Assembly: GCA_034520625.1 (NCBI GenBank)
Contig: JAXHNI010000008.1
Location: 62,001-126,000, forward strand
DNA: 64,000 nt
Direction of reading: 5' to 3'
DNA from: JAANXG01 sp034520625
GTDB lineage: Bacteria > Pseudomonadota > Gammaproteobacteria > Arenicellales > JAANXG01
Shown here: piece by piece, positions 25,054 to 35,339 of the stretch
How positions within the stretch are numbered: position 1 is the first letter of the stretch
How the letters are laid out: every line of letters begins with the position of its first letter
Notes under the pieces: model-generated
What the model was told of the DNA's origin: nothing
Seen by the model: only the letters and a program-made list of their open reading frames with translations
Database searches by the model: none
Made by a program: the position numbers and the translations under genes

Positions 25054-25830
25054 GTGACCGTCGCGGTGATCGGCGGCAGCGGTTTTCATCGCTGGGATCG
25101 ATTCGAGCCGGCGGCGACGCACAATATCGAGACGCCGTACGCGACCGAGCCCGTGCGGGTCACCGAGGGCACGCTCGCCGGGCAGGCCATCGTGTTCCTG
25201 CCGCGGCATGGACGTGACCACTCACTGCCGCCCCACCTCATCAATTACCGGGCGAACCTGTGGGCGCTCAAAGAGCTCGACGTTGCCGCGGTGGTGGCCA
25301 TCGCCACGGTGGGAGGCATTTCAACGGCCGCGGCGCCGGGTGCCTTGATGCTCCCGGACCAGCTGCTGGACTATACCTATGGCCGCGCCCAGACGTTTCA
25401 CGACGGTGCGGACGGCGTGGTGGCCCACGTGGATATGACGGAGCCTTATTGCGAAGCACTGCGCGGATGCCTGCTCGAAGCGGCGGTGGGAAGCGGTGTG
25501 CCGGTGATTGACGGAGGCACTTATGCGGCGACCCAGGGCCCGCGGTTCGAGACGGCGGCGGAAATCCGCCGCCTGGAACGGGACGGCGCGGATGTCGTGG
25601 GTATGACCGGGATGCCGGAGGCGGCGCTGGCCAAGGAACTGCAGCTCGCCTATGCCCCCATCGCCATCATCGTCAATCCCGCGGCGGGCAAGGCGCGCGG
25701 CGGCATCTCCATGGAGCAGGTGCGGGGATGGCAGTCCACCGGCCGGGCCCGGGTGGAACAACTGCTGGCACACGCGGTGCCCGCCGTCCACGACCAGGCG
25801 TTCGCGGTGCCACCCCCCTTGATCGCCTGA
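25054..25830 (+). CDS. S-methyl-5'-thioinosine phosphorylase (MTAP/MTIP family)
   Basis: 258 residues from GTG 25054, a member of the PNP/MTAP phosphorylase family. Phosphate-site motifs are VAVIGGSGF and LPRHGRDHSLPPHLINYRAN; the base/ribose site is YAATQGPRFETAAEIRRLER and GADVVGMTGMPEAALAKEL. Gammaproteobacterial proteins with GMTGMPEA are typically S-methyl-5'-thioinosine phosphorylases, used in polyamine-linked methylthioadenosine salvage after deamination. That assignment is by family pattern. The gene ends 14 bp before the convergent csiV gene. It is unrelated to the polysaccharide locus upstream. Confidence 0.9.
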   Translation: MTVAVIGGSGFHRWDRFEPAATHNIETPYATEPVRVTEGTLAGQAIVFLPRHGRDHSLPPHLINYRANLWALKELDVAAVVAIATVGGISTAAAPGALMLPDQLLDYTYGRAQTFHDGADGVVAHVDMTEPYCEALRGCLLEAAVGSGVPVIDGGTYAATQGPRFETAAEIRRLERDGADVVGMTGMPEAALAKELQLAYAPIAIIVNPAAGKARGGISMEQVRGWQSTGRARVEQLLAHAVPAVHDQAFAVPPPLIA

Positions 25831-25844
25831 TCGGGTCGCCGAGC

Positions 25845-26558
25845 TCAGGAACCCGAATCCGGCACCGCGCCTTCATGGCGCGTCACGGATACTATGGCGC
25901 CGATGTAGGGATGGTCGAAATAATGGATCTCATCGAGTTTGATCCGCCGGCTTTCGGTTATTGCGAACGTATCATGGGCATTGTCCAGGCGGACGCGGCC
26001 GGAGGAGGATTCATCGCTTCCGGATAGCTGGTCCGGCGAAGCCCGGTCCGGGAGTCTGGCGCGGAGATCCAGGTCCACGAACAGCAGGTGATCTCCGTAA
26101 ACGCGCACGAAGCCCGTTATCCGCGGCGCAGCGGCGCCCCGCGCGTCCTGGAGCAGGTCAGAGGAAGCCGGGGTATCTTCCCCCAGCCGCACGTCGACGG
26201 CGCGACTCCGGCTCAACAACGGCTGCACCCAGGCCGAGGCGGAAAGCACGGAATACTGGGGACTGGCGCGCAGGCGCTCCAGGGCTCTACCGAGCTGCTT
26301 GAATCCCGTATAAGAGACGATGTCCCGTACGCGGTTGTACTGGTCGATATCGAACGCCGATTCCGGGAGATACTCCTCCACCGTCAACCGGTGGAGGGAT
26401 TCGCCGCCGGACGTGTCCGGGCCCTGGTACTGGAATGCGATGGCTTCCACGTGGTACCGCTTTGTCGACGACGAGCTTGCGTCTTCCGACTGGGCGAAAC
26501 TCATCTGGCCCCCGAGCAGCCAGAGGACAATCAGTGAAACGATGCGTGGCGTGGTCAT
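25845..26558 (-). CDS. csiV: CsiV-family periplasmic protein
   Basis: 237 residues read leftward. A signal peptide (MTTPRIVSLIVLWLLGGQMSFA) is followed by a mature domain starting KRYHVEAIAFQYQ, with LSASAWVQPLLSRSRAV and, at the C-terminus, SRRIKLDEIHYFDHPYIGAIVSVTR, the conserved pattern of the CsiV family (large N-terminal beta sheet, conserved YFDHP tail). CsiV of Vibrio cholerae is a periplasmic peptidoglycan-associated protein. It commonly follows mfd on the same strand; here mfd is about 1 kb upstream on the same strand and a deformylase gene of opposite direction sits between them. Confidence 0.85.
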   Translation of the reverse strand: MTTPRIVSLIVLWLLGGQMSFAQSEDASSSSTKRYHVEAIAFQYQGPDTSGGESLHRLTVEEYLPESAFDIDQYNRVRDIVSYTGFKQLGRALERLRASPQYSVLSASAWVQPLLSRSRAVDVRLGEDTPASSDLLQDARGAAAPRITGFVRVYGDHLLFVDLDLRARLPDRASPDQLSGSDESSSGRVRLDNAHDTFAITESRRIKLDEIHYFDHPYIGAIVSVTRHEGAVPDSGS

Positions 26559-26677
26559 GCCTTGACATTATAGGCAATTCGGCAACTCGGGGACAGGGCA
26601 CCATGATGCTCGCTTCGTCCGGATTGCGCACACCGCGAGCGGCTACCCTTCGACCGGATCGTGATACCGTTGTGGTG

Positions 26678-26748
26678 TCGGCGAGGCGAGCCCCCTCGCC
26701 GATTGCCACTTCGGGCAATGCCTCATCGGCCAGGAGGCCGGCCTCCTG
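26678..26748. repeat. Two adjacent intergenic palindromes between csiV and def
   Basis: The csiV-def spacer (26559-26793) holds TCGGCGAG/CTCGCCGA arms around a 9-base loop at 26678-26702, then a perfect 18-bp palindrome CAGGAGGCCGGCCTCCTG at 26731-26748. The text before the second (CATCGGCCAGG) recurs around 18800, so it may be a small dispersed hairpin. No T-run follows either, so they do not look like simple terminators. Confidence 0.6.
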
Positions 26749-26793
26749 CGGGCTACGTTTTGTCATATCAAAATCAATTTACAGGCTGCTGAC

Positions 26794-27318
26794 ATGACAG
26801 TGAGAAGTGTGCTGAAAATGGGGGACTCCCGGCTCCTGCAGAAATCCGAGCCGGTCCGGTCCGTGCCTTCCGAGGTGTTGAACGAGCTGGTCCGGGATAT
26901 GTTCGATACCATGGCGGCGCTGAACGGCGCCGGCCTGGCGGCCCCCCAGATCGGCGTGTTGCAACGGGTAGTGATCTTCGGGGTCGAATCCAATCCACGC
27001 TATCCCGACGCGGAACCGGTGCCGACGACGGTATTGATCAATCCGGTTGTCGAGCCCCTGACGGAGGAGCTGGAACACGGCTGGGAAGGATGCCTTAGCG
27101 TACCGGGCATGCGCGGGCTCGTGCCGCGGCCCTCGCGCATCCGATATCGCGGCGTTGACCAGCACGGCACGCCCATCGAGCGCGAGGCCGCCGGTTTTCA
27201 TGCCCGCGTGGTGCAGCACGAGGTGGATCATATCGACGGCGTGCTGTACCCGATGCGCATCGAAGACATGCGCCATTTCGGATTCGAGTCGGAGCTGTTC
27301 CCGGAACTGTCGGGTTAA
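26794..27318 (+). CDS. def: Peptide deformylase
   Basis: 174 residues. All three deformylase motifs are present: GAGLAAPQ at 45-52, EGCLSVPG with the metal-binding Cys near residue 100, and QHEVDHIDG with His142-Glu143-xx-His146. It removes the formyl group from nascent proteins. The gene is not next to fmt, its usual partner; it is a single gene transcribed against mfd and csiV and bounded by palindromic repeats and by a 13-bp direct repeat (26759-26771 and 27509-27521). This suggests an accessory or relocated copy; whether another def exists cannot be seen here. Confidence 0.95.
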   Translation: MTVRSVLKMGDSRLLQKSEPVRSVPSEVLNELVRDMFDTMAALNGAGLAAPQIGVLQRVVIFGVESNPRYPDAEPVPTTVLINPVVEPLTEELEHGWEGCLSVPGMRGLVPRPSRIRYRGVDQHGTPIEREAAGFHARVVQHEVDHIDGVLYPMRIEDMRHFGFESELFPELSG

Positions 27319-27430
27319 CCTTGATTGGATGAGAATCGATCACTGGTGGATCGGTGATACCGCCGTTTTCTCAGTTGAGCCCGGGATTATCCGGCTTCCC
27401 ATCGAGCCACCGAATGTTGGTTCGGCAAGA

Positions 27431-27502
27431 CCCATGTGGGTCAGCCTTCAGGGCTGACATGTCAGGCCTGAAGCCTGACCCACAAAGCCTGATCCACATG
27501 GG
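27431..27502. repeat. Nested hairpin repeat (REP-like) downstream of def
   Basis: Two 24-base arms, 27436-27459 and 27460-27483, are inverted copies with only two mismatched positions and no loop. Each arm is itself a small hairpin (GTCAGGCCTGAAGCCTGAC type). Outer CCCATGTGG (27431) and CCACATGGG (27494-27502) pair around them. The form is that of a REP doublet. It lies between the convergent ends of def and mfd, where a bidirectional transcription-stop or mRNA-stabilising role is plausible but not shown. Confidence 0.7.
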
Positions 27503-27557
27503 CCTCGGTTTGTCATATCAACGCTAGGAGCCGATTCCCGCGACTCCACCCGACGCC

Positions 27558-30500
27558 TCACGAATCACCCCTCCCTCCCACAACCGACATGATCGCCCGC
27601 AGGCATTCGAAGCGGCTGTCCTCGTCGGGGAGGTCCGCCCGTATGAGCAGGGTATGTGATCCCTGCATGCGGTAGCGCACGGGATCCGTTTCGATCATGC
27701 GCAGGATCGGAACCGGGTCGATGTCCGTATTGTCGGCGAATTCCACCCGCCCGCCGGCGGGACCGAGATTGATCCGCTCGATACCACTTCCCTTGAGCGC
27801 CGCGGCGGCCTCGGCGGCCCGGAACAGGGTCTTTGCCGCGTCCGGCATGAGCCCGTACCGGTCGATGGTTTCCGCCTGGAGATCGTTGAGTTCCTCGACG
27901 TCCCGGGCGCTGGAAATCCGTTTGTAGACCACCAGCCGCTGGTGCACGTCGTTGAGATAGGAATCGGGCAGCAGGGCGGGGAGGTTCAGGTTGATCTCCG
28001 GCGGCCTGGTTTCCGTGTCATCCCCGGCAGGCTTCGAGCCGGCGGCGCCCTCGGATTTCAGCGATTCGATGGCACGGTTCAGGAACTCGGAGTACATCGT
28101 AAAGCCGACTTCGTCGATGGTACCGCTCTGGGACTCCCCCAGGATTTCGCCGGCGCCGCGGATCTCCAGGTCATGGGAGGCCAGGGCGAAGCCCACGCCG
28201 AGGTCCTCCAGGGACTCGATGGCCTGGAGCCGCTTCAGGGCGTCGCCGGTCAATGCCTTGCGGGGCGGGGTGAGGAGGTAGGCGAAAGCCTGGTGGTGGG
28301 AGCGCCCCACCCGGCCCCGGAGCTGGTGGAGCTGGGCCAGGCCGAAGCGGTCCGCCCGGTTGATGATGATGGTATTGGCGGAAGGTACGTCGATGCCGCT
28401 TTCGATGATGGTGGAGCACACCAGCACGTTGAATCGCTGGTGGTAGAAGTCGCTCATGACCCGCTCGAGCTGCCGCTCCGGGAGCTGGCCGTGGGCGATC
28501 TGGATTTCGGCCTCGGGCACGAGCTCGGCAAGCTGCTCGTAGCAGCGGTTGATGGTCCGCACTTCATTGTGCAGGAAATACACCTGGCCCCCGCGCCTGA
28601 TTTCCCGCAGACAGGCTTCGCGAATGACGGCGCTGTTCCATTCCCGCACGAAGGTCTTGACCGACAACCGCGCCTTGGGCGGCGTGCCGATAATGGAAAT
28701 GTCCCGCAGGCCGGACAGGGCGGTATTCAGGGTCCGGGGAATCGGCGTGGCGGTGAGGGTCAGGACGTCCACCTCGGCGCGTAGCTGCTTCAGGCGTTCC
28801 TTCTGCCGGACGCCGAAGCGGTGTTCCTCGTCGATGATCACCAGGCCCAGGTCGGGGATCCTGATGTCCTTCTGCAGCACCCGGTGGGTGCCGATGAGGA
28901 TGTCGACCTTGCCCTGGTCTGCCCGGGCAAGGACTTCGTCAACCTGCTTGCGGGAGCGAAAGCGGGACAGCAGCTCCACCACGACAGGGAAATCCGCGAA
29001 CCGGTCCACGAAGTTGTCGAAATGCTGCTGGGCGAGAAGGGTGGTGGGCACCAGTACCGCGACCTGCTTGCCGCTGTTGACGGCCAGGAACGCGGCCCGC
29101 AGGGCGATCTCCGTCTTGCCGAAACCGACGTCGCCGCAGACCAGGCGATCCATGGGCTCGCCGGATTCCATGTCGTTGATGACATCCTCGATGACCTGGG
29201 CCTGGTCCGGGGTCTCCTCGAACATGAAGCCTTCGCTGAAGCTCCGGTAGGCGTCGTCCGGCGCCCGGCAGGCGAATCCCACCCGGGAATGGCGCAGGGC
29301 CTGGGTTTCCAGGAGCTCCACCGCCACATCGTAGGCGCGCTCCCGGGCTTTCTTGCGGGCGCGGATCCACTGCTCGCTGCCGAGCTTGTGCAGCGGGGCG
29401 GTCTCGGGGCTGGCGCCCACGTAGCGCGACACCGCCTGCAGGGCCAGGATCGGGATGTACAGCTTGTCGCCGCCGTGGTACTCGATGGTGAGGAATTCGG
29501 TCTCGTTGCCGTCGATGGTCAGGGTGGCCAGCCCCCGGTAGCGGCCCACGCCGTGGTCCTCGTGTACCACGGGGTCGTCGACCTGCAGTTCTGCCAGGGA
29601 GCGGATGATGGCATCCGGGTCGCGCCGGGACCGGTCGCGCCGGCGGCGCTGGGAAACCCGCTCGCCGAAAACCTGGGCCTCGGTGACGATCGCCAGTGGC
29701 GGCTGGCGCAGCAGCAAACCGTCCTCCATGTGATCCACGGTGATACCGACCCGGGCCTCGCCGTCCAGGAACCCGCGCCAGCCCGGATATTCCGTCACCG
29801 GCACGCCGCGGTCGCGCAGCACGCCGTGCAGCACCTCGCGCCGCCCCGGGCTTTCGGCGACCAGCAGTACGCGACCGTTGAAGCCGTTGACGAAGTCGAT
29901 CAGCGGCTCGAACGGCTCGTGGGCATGGGCGCTGGCGGTGAAGTGCGGGGGCGCCGCGGTGCCCAGCGACGCGCCCTCGTCGCTGTATATGGAGTTTTCG
30001 ATGCGGGCGAATCGTTCAACGGCGGCGGTCACTTCACCCGGGGCGAGGTACAGCGATTCCGGGTGCAGGACGGGATTCTCCCCGGCGAGCCGCACCAGCT
30101 CATAGCGGTCGAGTATTTCGGCGTGGTTGGTTTCGCAGGCCTTTTCCAGCGCATCGTCGTGCACCAGCACGGCGCCGTCCGGCAGATAGTCGAAAATCGT
30201 CGCCGTGGCATCGAAGAACAGCGGCAGGTAGAACTCGATGCCGGCGGGTGCATGGCCGCGGGACACGTCGCGGTAAATGGAGGATTTCTGGGGGTCGCCT
30301 TCGAAGCGGCTCCGGAATCGCTGCCGGAAGCCCTTCACCGCCTCCTCGTCCAGCGGAAACTCCGTGGCCGGCAACAGCTGCAGCGAGTCGACCTGGTCCA
30401 CGGAGCGCTGGGTTTCGGGATCGAAATAGCGGATGGAGTCTATCTCGTCGCCGAACAGGTCAATCCGGAAAGGCTGGCGGGTGCCCATGGGAAAGACGTC

Positions 30501-31022
30501 GATCACGCCGCCCCGGACACTGTACTCCCCCGGGGTCAGGACCTGCCCCGCATGGTGGTAAGCGCCCTGCTGAAGGCGCCGGCTCAGGGCCCGGGCGTCG
30601 ATGGTGTCCCCGAGCTTCAGGTCGAATGTCCGGCTCTGTACGTACTCCACTGGGGCCAGTCTCTGCATGAGGTTGGATACCGGCAGCACCACGACCCCGC
30701 GCTCCAGCCAGGGTAGGCGGTGCAGGGTCAGCAACCGCTGAGAGACCAGATCCGGATGCGGGGAGAAGTTGTCGTAGGGCAGGCACTCCCAGTCCGGGAA
30801 CGCGTGCAGCGGGTCGCGGTCGGTATCGAGGAAGAATCGGAGCTGCGCCTCGATGCGGGCGGCGCTTCGCATGTCCGGCGCCGCGACGACGACGGGTTTG
30901 CCCCGGGCCGCCAGGGAGGCGACTGCCAGACCGAAGCCGCTGCCGAACACGCCCCGCCAGCGAAGCCGGCCGCCGTCGGGGGGGATCTGCGGGTTGAATA
31001 TGTCGATCGTTGAATCAGCCAC
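27558..31022 (-). CDS. mfd: Transcription-repair coupling factor
   Basis: 1154 residues, full length for Mfd. It displaces RNA polymerase stalled at DNA lesions and recruits UvrA. The N-terminal UvrB-like part includes PDWECLPYDNFSPHPD; the RNA-polymerase interaction region contains VHEDHGVGRYRGL near residue 490; the RecG-like motor has GDVGFGKTEIA (~630) and IIDEEHRFGV (~725), and LRGRVGRSHHQAFAYLL is motif VI. The C-terminal TRCF domain ends at the stop near 27558. It is the last gene of a leftward operon after trxB and an Smr gene, with a 67-bp gap to the latter. Confidence 0.97.
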   Translation of the reverse strand: MADSTIDIFNPQIPPDGGRLRWRGVFGSGFGLAVASLAARGKPVVVAAPDMRSAARIEAQLRFFLDTDRDPLHAFPDWECLPYDNFSPHPDLVSQRLLTLHRLPWLERGVVVLPVSNLMQRLAPVEYVQSRTFDLKLGDTIDARALSRRLQQGAYHHAGQVLTPGEYSVRGGVIDVFPMGTRQPFRIDLFGDEIDSIRYFDPETQRSVDQVDSLQLLPATEFPLDEEAVKGFRQRFRSRFEGDPQKSSIYRDVSRGHAPAGIEFYLPLFFDATATIFDYLPDGAVLVHDDALEKACETNHAEILDRYELVRLAGENPVLHPESLYLAPGEVTAAVERFARIENSIYSDEGASLGTAAPPHFTASAHAHEPFEPLIDFVNGFNGRVLLVAESPGRREVLHGVLRDRGVPVTEYPGWRGFLDGEARVGITVDHMEDGLLLRQPPLAIVTEAQVFGERVSQRRRRDRSRRDPDAIIRSLAELQVDDPVVHEDHGVGRYRGLATLTIDGNETEFLTIEYHGGDKLYIPILALQAVSRYVGASPETAPLHKLGSEQWIRARKKARERAYDVAVELLETQALRHSRVGFACRAPDDAYRSFSEGFMFEETPDQAQVIEDVINDMESGEPMDRLVCGDVGFGKTEIALRAAFLAVNSGKQVAVLVPTTLLAQQHFDNFVDRFADFPVVVELLSRFRSRKQVDEVLARADQGKVDILIGTHRVLQKDIRIPDLGLVIIDEEHRFGVRQKERLKQLRAEVDVLTLTATPIPRTLNTALSGLRDISIIGTPPKARLSVKTFVREWNSAVIREACLREIRRGGQVYFLHNEVRTINRCYEQLAELVPEAEIQIAHGQLPERQLERVMSDFYHQRFNVLVCSTIIESGIDVPSANTIIINRADRFGLAQLHQLRGRVGRSHHQAFAYLLTPPRKALTGDALKRLQAIESLEDLGVGFALASHDLEIRGAGEILGESQSGTIDEVGFTMYSEFLNRAIESLKSEGAAGSKPAGDDTETRPPEINLNLPALLPDSYLNDVHQRLVVYKRISSARDVEELNDLQAETIDRYGLMPDAAKTLFRAAEAAAALKGSGIERINLGPAGGRVEFADNTDIDPVPILRMIETDPVRYRMQGSHTLLIRADLPDEDSRFECLRAIMSVVGGRGDS

Positions 31023-31089
31023 CGGGGAACGGATAAGGACGTCGGGGCGGCGGATTGTACCCGCGGCGGGGTGTCTCGTGGAGATCGCC

Positions 31090-31626
31090 TCAGCGTTTTT
31101 TCAATAGTGCGTAGAGCGCCCCGAGGCCGCCGTCGTGCCCCGGCGTTGAGCAATACGCCAGGACGTCCTGCCGGCGCGCCAGCCAGAGCGCGACCTTGTT
31201 GCGGAGCACGGGTTTTCCGCCCGGGGAGCGCAACCCCTTGCCATGGACGATTCGAACACAGGTCTGCCGCCGGCGGTCCAGCTCCGACAGGAACTCGCCG
31301 AGCCGCTGGTGGGCCTGGGGCACGGTGCAGCCGTGCAGATCCAGCTCGGCGCTGACCGCGTAGGCGCCCCGGCGCAGCTTGGTCAGGACCCGGCGCTGGA
31401 CCCCGGCCTGGTGATAGAGCAGCTCGTCGCCGGTTTCCAGTTCGACATCGTCCAGGGCGCCGGTGGCGAGCTGCTCGAGCACCCTGCGTTCTTCCCGGTG
31501 CCTTTGACGGGGGACCGGGGCCGGGCGCGGCCGGCGGGGCCGGGCGACGTCGGCGTGCTGCCGGACCACGTCCGCCATCCGCTTTTGAAACAGGTCCCGC
31601 TCGTCGTCCTCGGGCATGTTCATCAC
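31090..31626 (-). CDS. Smr-domain protein (SmrA-like)
   Basis: 178 residues. The C-terminal Smr domain has AELDLHGCTVPQAHQRLGEF (LDLHG) and CVRIVHGKGLRSPGGK (HGKG), the two signatures of MutS2-type Smr nucleases, ending in AYCSTPGHDGGLGALYALLK. The N-terminal half is charged (RPRRPRPAPVPRQRHREERR) as in gammaproteobacterial SmrA/SmrB. SmrB is known to cleave mRNA on collided ribosomes; whether this is SmrA or SmrB is not settled. It sits 28 bp after trxB and precedes mfd, so it is probably co-transcribed. There are several in-frame ATGs at the start. Confidence 0.9.
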   Translation of the reverse strand: MMNMPEDDERDLFQKRMADVVRQHADVARPRRPRPAPVPRQRHREERRVLEQLATGALDDVELETGDELLYHQAGVQRRVLTKLRRGAYAVSAELDLHGCTVPQAHQRLGEFLSELDRRRQTCVRIVHGKGLRSPGGKPVLRNKVALWLARRQDVLAYCSTPGHDGGLGALYALLKKR

Positions 31627-31653
31627 CGGTTCAGCAAATTGGGGGGAGAATCC

Positions 31654-32607
<954 letters not shown>

Positions 32608-32746
32608 GTGCGGCAATGCTCCGGTTTGAGGCTGCGGACGGAAATTCGTCCCGGGATGATTCATTTTATATGGTACGCGAGTGATGTGAATTCAAGCAAA
32701 ACAGGCGGTAGTGGCTCATTGAAAATGCGCGCGAATGTATAGTGTG

Positions 32747-32855
32747 TCAGGGCCGGAGGGGCCTCCCCCAGGGCCGCTGTAAATACATCCCTGTACGCTT
32801 CGGCTCAAACGTCCCTGTTTTCGACAGCCCTGGGGGAGGCCCCTTGCGGCCCTGA
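32747..32855. repeat. Dispersed 52-bp-core hairpin repeat, copy 1
   Basis: A conserved 52-bp core (32775-32826) lies between inverted arms at 32747-32774 and 32827-32855. The inner 17 bp of the arms pair perfectly, then a 3/4-base mismatch, then 8 more pairs. The core is almost identical to those at 36166 and 62335 (a few substitutions each). The outer arm sequence is specific to this site. It occupies the trxB-ftsK intergenic region, which otherwise shows only AT-rich sequence near 32640-32700 and 32860-32950 that could hold the divergent promoters. Confidence 0.85.
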
Positions 32856-32962
32856 TCCAATCATTTATTCGATCTGAGGGACTATTAAACAGGCCCGGGC
32901 ACGAAGTCATGCGAAGACCCACCGTTGTCATTTAGAATAGCGCCGCTCAAACGCGTCTAACC

Positions 32963-35293
32963 ATGCAACAAGCCCGGAAAAAAACCCAGAAAAGCAAGCC
33001 CCGCCCGGCATCCGCCGGTCTGACCCGGCACGCCGGCGAGGCGCTGCTGATCCTGTGCATGGCCGTCGCCCTGTATTTTCTGCTGGCGCTGGCGACCTAT
33101 TCGGCCCACGACCCCGGCTGGTCGAGCACCGGATTCGAAAACGGCGTGGACAATTGGGGAGGCCAGTTCGGCGCCTGGGTCTCCGATCTCCTCTACCAGG
33201 CATTCGGGCGGGTCGCGTTCCTGGTGCCCGTCATGGTGCTGGTGGTCGGCTGGCACGCCTACCACGGTAAGAAGCTCACCATGCGCCCGGAGGAGCTGCC
33301 CAGGAAGCTGGTGGGGGGGCTCGGCTTCATCCTGACAATCGTCGGCGGCTGCGGCCTGGAGAATCAGCACTTCGCAGGCTCCGCAGAAGCCTTCCCTTTC
33401 GTCGCCGGCGGCGCCCTGGGCGCCGTGGCCAGCGAGACCCTCCACGGCGCTTTCGGATTCGCCGGTTCCACGGTGTTTCTGTTGGCCATGTTTCTCACCG
33501 GCGTGACCCTGTTCACCAAGCTGTCCTGGTTTCGGCTGATGGACCGGATCGGCGAGCAGGTTTTCCTGCTCGGGAACACCCTGTATGGCAAGCTGGGCGA
33601 GTCGGTGGACCTGGCCGTGGGCATGAAGGCCAAGCGCGAGCGCAAGGACAGTGTGAAGGCCATACGCGAGAAGCTGAGTCCCGAGGGCAGGCGGCCGCCC
33701 CGTATCGAGCCCAAGATGCAGGCCCGGGCCGATAGCGGGCGCCTGGAGCGGGAGAAGCAATCAAGCCTGTTCGAAACCCAGACGAGCTCATCGTCGGTGA
33801 TTCCACCCCTGACTCTGCTCGATCCCCCGGAGCAGCAGGACCAGGGTTTTTCCCGGGAGGCGCTGGAAGCGATGTCCAGGCTGGTGGAGAAAAAGCTGGC
33901 GGATTTCAATATCGATGTCGAGGTGGTGGCGGTGCACCCCGGTCCGGTGATTACGCGCTTCGAGATCGACCCGGCGCCGGGTGTCAAGGCCAGCCAGATT
34001 CAGAATCTGTCCCGGGACCTGGCGCGGGCGCTGTCCACGATAAGCGTTCGAATCGTGGAGAATATTCCCGGCAAGACCGTTATCGGGCTGGAGGTGCCCA
34101 ACGAGACCCGGGAGGTGGTGCGCCTGGTGGAGGGGCTGTCGTCGAACGCCTACGAGGAAGCCAATACGCCGCTGCCGCTCATGCTCGGTAAGGATATCAG
34201 CGGCGGCACGGTGATCGCGGACCTCGGCCGGATGCCTCACCTGTTGGTGGCGGGCACCACGGGTTCCGGCAAGTCGGTATGCCTGAATGCGCTGATCCTG
34301 AGTATTCTCTACAAGTCCTCGCCGCAGGACGTCCGGCTGATCATGATCGACCCCAAGATGCTGGAGTTGTCGATCTACGACGGCATACCCCATCTGCTGG
34401 CGCCGGTGGTGACGGAAATGAGCGAAGCCGCCAACGCGCTTCGCTGGTGCATATTCGAGATGGAGCGCCGCTATCGCCTGATGGCGTCCCTGGGGGTCCG
34501 TAACATCGCGGGTTACAACCGGAAGGTGAAACTGGCGGAGGAGGCCGGGGAACCGATACTCGACCCCCTGGCCGGCGAGCCCGACGACGCCGAGCCGCTG
34601 GCCGGCCTTCCCTACGTGGTGATTATCATCGACGAGCTCGCCGACCTGATGATCGTGGTGGGCAAGAAGGTGGAGGAGTTGATCACGCGCCTGGCGCAAA
34701 AAGGCCGGGCGGCAGGCATCCACCTCATTGTCGCCACCCAGAGGCCGTCGGTGGACGTGATCACCGGCCTGATCAAGGCGAACATACCATCGCGCATCGC
34801 TTTCCAGGTTTCCGCGAAGGTGGACTCGCGGACCGTGCTGGATCAGATGGGCGCCGAAAGCCTGCTGGGCCACGGCGATATGCTCTACCTGCCCCCCGGC
34901 ACCAGCGTTCCGGAGCGGGTCCACGGCAGTTTCGTGACGGACCAGGAGGTGCACCGCGTGGTGGAGCACCTGAAGAACGCCGGCGAGCCCGTGTACAACG
35001 ACGAGATCCTGTCGGGCAGCTCCAGGGTGAACGAGGCGGTCACCGGGGAAAAAGGCGCCGCCGGCGGCGGCGGGGGTCCGGAGTCCCCGGAGGACGACCC
35101 GTTGTACGATCAGGCCCTGCGCATCGTCACCGAATCCCGCCGGGCGTCCGTGTCTGCGGTGCAACGGCAGCTTCGCGTTGGATACAATCGCGCGGCGAGA
35201 ATGATCGAAGCCATGGAGCAGGCCGGCGTCGTCGGCCCGCTTCAGTCCAACGGCAAGCGCGACGTGCTCGCCCCGCCGCCGCCGAACGAGTAG
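32963..35293 (+). CDS. ftsK: DNA translocase FtsK
   Basis: 776 residues. Four membrane helices in the first ~190 residues, a short basic/Gln-rich linker (200-290), then the motor: alpha domain from ~295 (KLADFNIDVEVVAVHPGPVI), Walker A AGTTGSGKSVCLNA starting at 430, Walker B VVIIIDELADLMIVVG, and IHLIVATQRPSVDVITGLIK. The C-terminal gamma domain (DPLYDQALRIVTESRRASVS, then QRQLRVGYNRAARMIEAME) reads KOPS. It moves chromosome termini through the septum and activates XerCD at dif. The linker is short compared with E. coli FtsK. Followed by lolA at 46 bp. Confidence 0.97.
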   Translation: MQQARKKTQKSKPRPASAGLTRHAGEALLILCMAVALYFLLALATYSAHDPGWSSTGFENGVDNWGGQFGAWVSDLLYQAFGRVAFLVPVMVLVVGWHAYHGKKLTMRPEELPRKLVGGLGFILTIVGGCGLENQHFAGSAEAFPFVAGGALGAVASETLHGAFGFAGSTVFLLAMFLTGVTLFTKLSWFRLMDRIGEQVFLLGNTLYGKLGESVDLAVGMKAKRERKDSVKAIREKLSPEGRRPPRIEPKMQARADSGRLEREKQSSLFETQTSSSSVIPPLTLLDPPEQQDQGFSREALEAMSRLVEKKLADFNIDVEVVAVHPGPVITRFEIDPAPGVKASQIQNLSRDLARALSTISVRIVENIPGKTVIGLEVPNETREVVRLVEGLSSNAYEEANTPLPLMLGKDISGGTVIADLGRMPHLLVAGTTGSGKSVCLNALILSILYKSSPQDVRLIMIDPKMLELSIYDGIPHLLAPVVTEMSEAANALRWCIFEMERRYRLMASLGVRNIAGYNRKVKLAEEAGEPILDPLAGEPDDAEPLAGLPYVVIIIDELADLMIVVGKKVEELITRLAQKGRAAGIHLIVATQRPSVDVITGLIKANIPSRIAFQVSAKVDSRTVLDQMGAESLLGHGDMLYLPPGTSVPERVHGSFVTDQEVHRVVEHLKNAGEPVYNDEILSGSSRVNEAVTGEKGAAGGGGGPESPEDDPLYDQALRIVTESRRASVSAVQRQLRVGYNRAARMIEAMEQAGVVGPLQSNGKRDVLAPPPPNE

Positions 35294-35339
35294 TCCGGGA
35301 CGCGACCCGATTCACGATCCAACAGGAATTCAAGGCGCA

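Noticed and set aside
28821..30716. 631-codon rightward frame inside mfd
   Set aside because: Opposite strand to Mfd motifs; composition typical of antisense GC-rich DNA.
32716..32931. Short ORFs over the three core repeats
   Set aside because: They arise from repeated non-coding hairpin DNA, are read in several frames and directions, and lack start signals.
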